Shown piece after piece: positions 63,515-64,000 of a DNA stretch of 64,000 nt. The stretch covers positions 38,803 to 102,802 of the forward strand of contig NZ_MLYO01000019.1 of the NCBI RefSeq assembly GCF_001866665.1, given 5' to 3'. The position numbers and the translations under genes were made by a program. This stretch comes from Streptomyces monashensis. Lineage in GTDB: Bacteria > Actinomycetota > Actinomycetes > Streptomycetales > Streptomycetaceae. The notes beneath the pieces were generated by a model. That model saw only the letters and a program-made list of their open reading frames with translations, searched no databases and was not told where the DNA came from. Numbering within the stretch: position 1 is the stretch's first letter; every line of letters starts with the position of its first letter.

Positions 63515-63919
63515 ATGCCCGCCACCCTGCCCGACCGGCTCAAGTCCGTGCTCGACGGTCCCGTCTTCATCGTGGTCGGCACGATCCAGCCCGACGGCCG
63601 GCCCCAGCTGTCCCCGGTGTGGGTGAAGCGGGACGGCGACCAGGTCCTGTTCTCCACGACTGTCGACCGCCGCAAGAAGAAGAACCTCGACCGCGACCCC
63701 CGGGTGAGCGTCGTCGTCCAGGATCCCGAGATGCCGTACGTCTACGCCGAGATCCGCGGCACCGCGGAGTTCGCCGTGCAGGGCGCCGAGGAACTGATCG
63801 ACGAACTGTCGCTGAAGTACACCGGCAAGAAATACGCGGAGTTCAATCCCGCCTCCGCCGACGACGCCGACCGTGTGATCGTCAGGATCACCCCGGAGAA
63901 GGTCGTCGGGATGTTCTGA
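63515..63919 (+). CDS. PPOX-class F420/FMN-dependent protein
   Basis: 134 residues, split beta-barrel (FIVVGTIQPDGRPQLSPVWVKRDGDQVLFSTTVDRRKKKNLDRDPRVSVVV). The K-R-R-x-K stretch is typical of F420-binding members. Likely a flavin or F420 oxidoreductase; substrate unknown. ATG preceded by AAGGAG. Confidence 0.88.
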   Translation: MPATLPDRLKSVLDGPVFIVVGTIQPDGRPQLSPVWVKRDGDQVLFSTTVDRRKKKNLDRDPRVSVVVQDPEMPYVYAEIRGTAEFAVQGAEELIDELSLKYTGKKYAEFNPASADDADRVIVRITPEKVVGMF

Positions 63920-63952
63920 GCCATGCGGCACCGGGCACCACGCCACGCCCAC

Positions 63953-63958
63953 TACCCT
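63953..63958 (+). promoter_or_regulatory. -10 box of leaderless cysS
   Basis: TACCCT seven bases before GTG 63965, the same spacing as at nur and devA. Confidence 0.45.
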
Positions 63959-63964
63959 GGAGTG

Positions 63965-64000
63965 GTGACCATTCGCCTGTACGACACCAGCGCCCGGCAG
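63965..64000 (+). CDS. cysS: Cysteinyl-tRNA synthetase (5' end only)
   Basis: Twelve codons reading VTIRLYDTSARQ, the usual start of actinobacterial CysS, which follows ispF in S. coelicolor. The rest is beyond the window. Confidence 0.7.
   Translation, partial: MTIRLYDTSARQ

Overview
The window is chromosomal DNA of a Streptomyces. It has very high GC with strong third-position G/C bias, many GTG and a few TTG starts, frequent ATGA/GTGA stop-start overlaps and apparent leaderless promoters. It also carries marker genes typical of the genus: mycothiol genes, glnR, nur, rsiG, the devE-devA-devB cluster, phoU-phoR-phoP, carD and ispD-ispF. From memory, the order matches the core region of the S. 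coelicolor chromosome around SCO4145-SCO4235. I see no rRNA or tRNA gene, insertion sequence, prophage, CRISPR array or attachment site.

Layout. 1-5.9 kb: a GntR/ABC pair facing a fully start-stop-coupled operon (ECF sigma factor, a 59-codon small frame, zinc-type anti-sigma, ABC ATPase, two membrane proteins). 5.9-10.3 kb: mycothiol synthase mshD, a TPR membrane protein coupled to an AAA+ ATPase, and a DUF6247 toxin-antitoxin-like pair. 10.4-16 kb: a two-component system beside a PDZ-less HtrA-type protease, a LacI regulator and the nitrogen regulator GlnR. 16-22 kb: hydrolase, MoaD-like protein, Gln-rich membrane protein, and a sulfurtransferase/DUF1416 pair behind a 26-residue Cys-containing leader peptide. 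22-26 kb: a TTA-containing XRE (DUF5753) regulator with a triple-repeat DUF397 partner, flanked by small proteins and three coupled, related exported proteins.

26-37.5 kb: nitrobindin-like protein, Nur, YgfZ, Dtd, the c-di-GMP-dependent anti-WhiG factor RsiG, an Eis-like acetyltransferase, the paralogous regulators DevE and DevA with the DevB hydrolase, a double phosphotransferase fusion and a RraA-like protein. 37.6-50 kb: a UvrA-like ATPase, LysE exporter, MocR-type regulator, an XRE regulator with a perfect 21-nt palindrome, an HBHA-like protein, a response regulator-PP2C phosphatase, an NlpC/P60 hydrolase, a methyltransferase and a LAETG surface protein. 49.5-64 kb: mshA, small metabolic genes, an isolated Gly-Gly-leader peptide gene, an MFS exporter, gpmA, a Cys-rich 51-residue protein, the phosphate regulon controllers, carD, ispD, ispF and the first 12 codons of what looks like cysS.

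Most of the window is conserved housekeeping and developmental regulation: nitrogen (GlnR), phosphate (PhoRP), nickel (Nur), thiol status (mycothiol, sulfurtransferase) and sporulation (RsiG, DevA, bldA-type TTA codon). The least explained pieces are the small genes: the Cys leader peptide, the Cys-rich peptide, the orphan Gly-Gly-leader peptide, the triple DUF397 protein, the sigma/anti-sigma intervening frame and the three-gene exported-protein cassette. Gene symbols and family names come from reading motifs and from memory; no database search was run.
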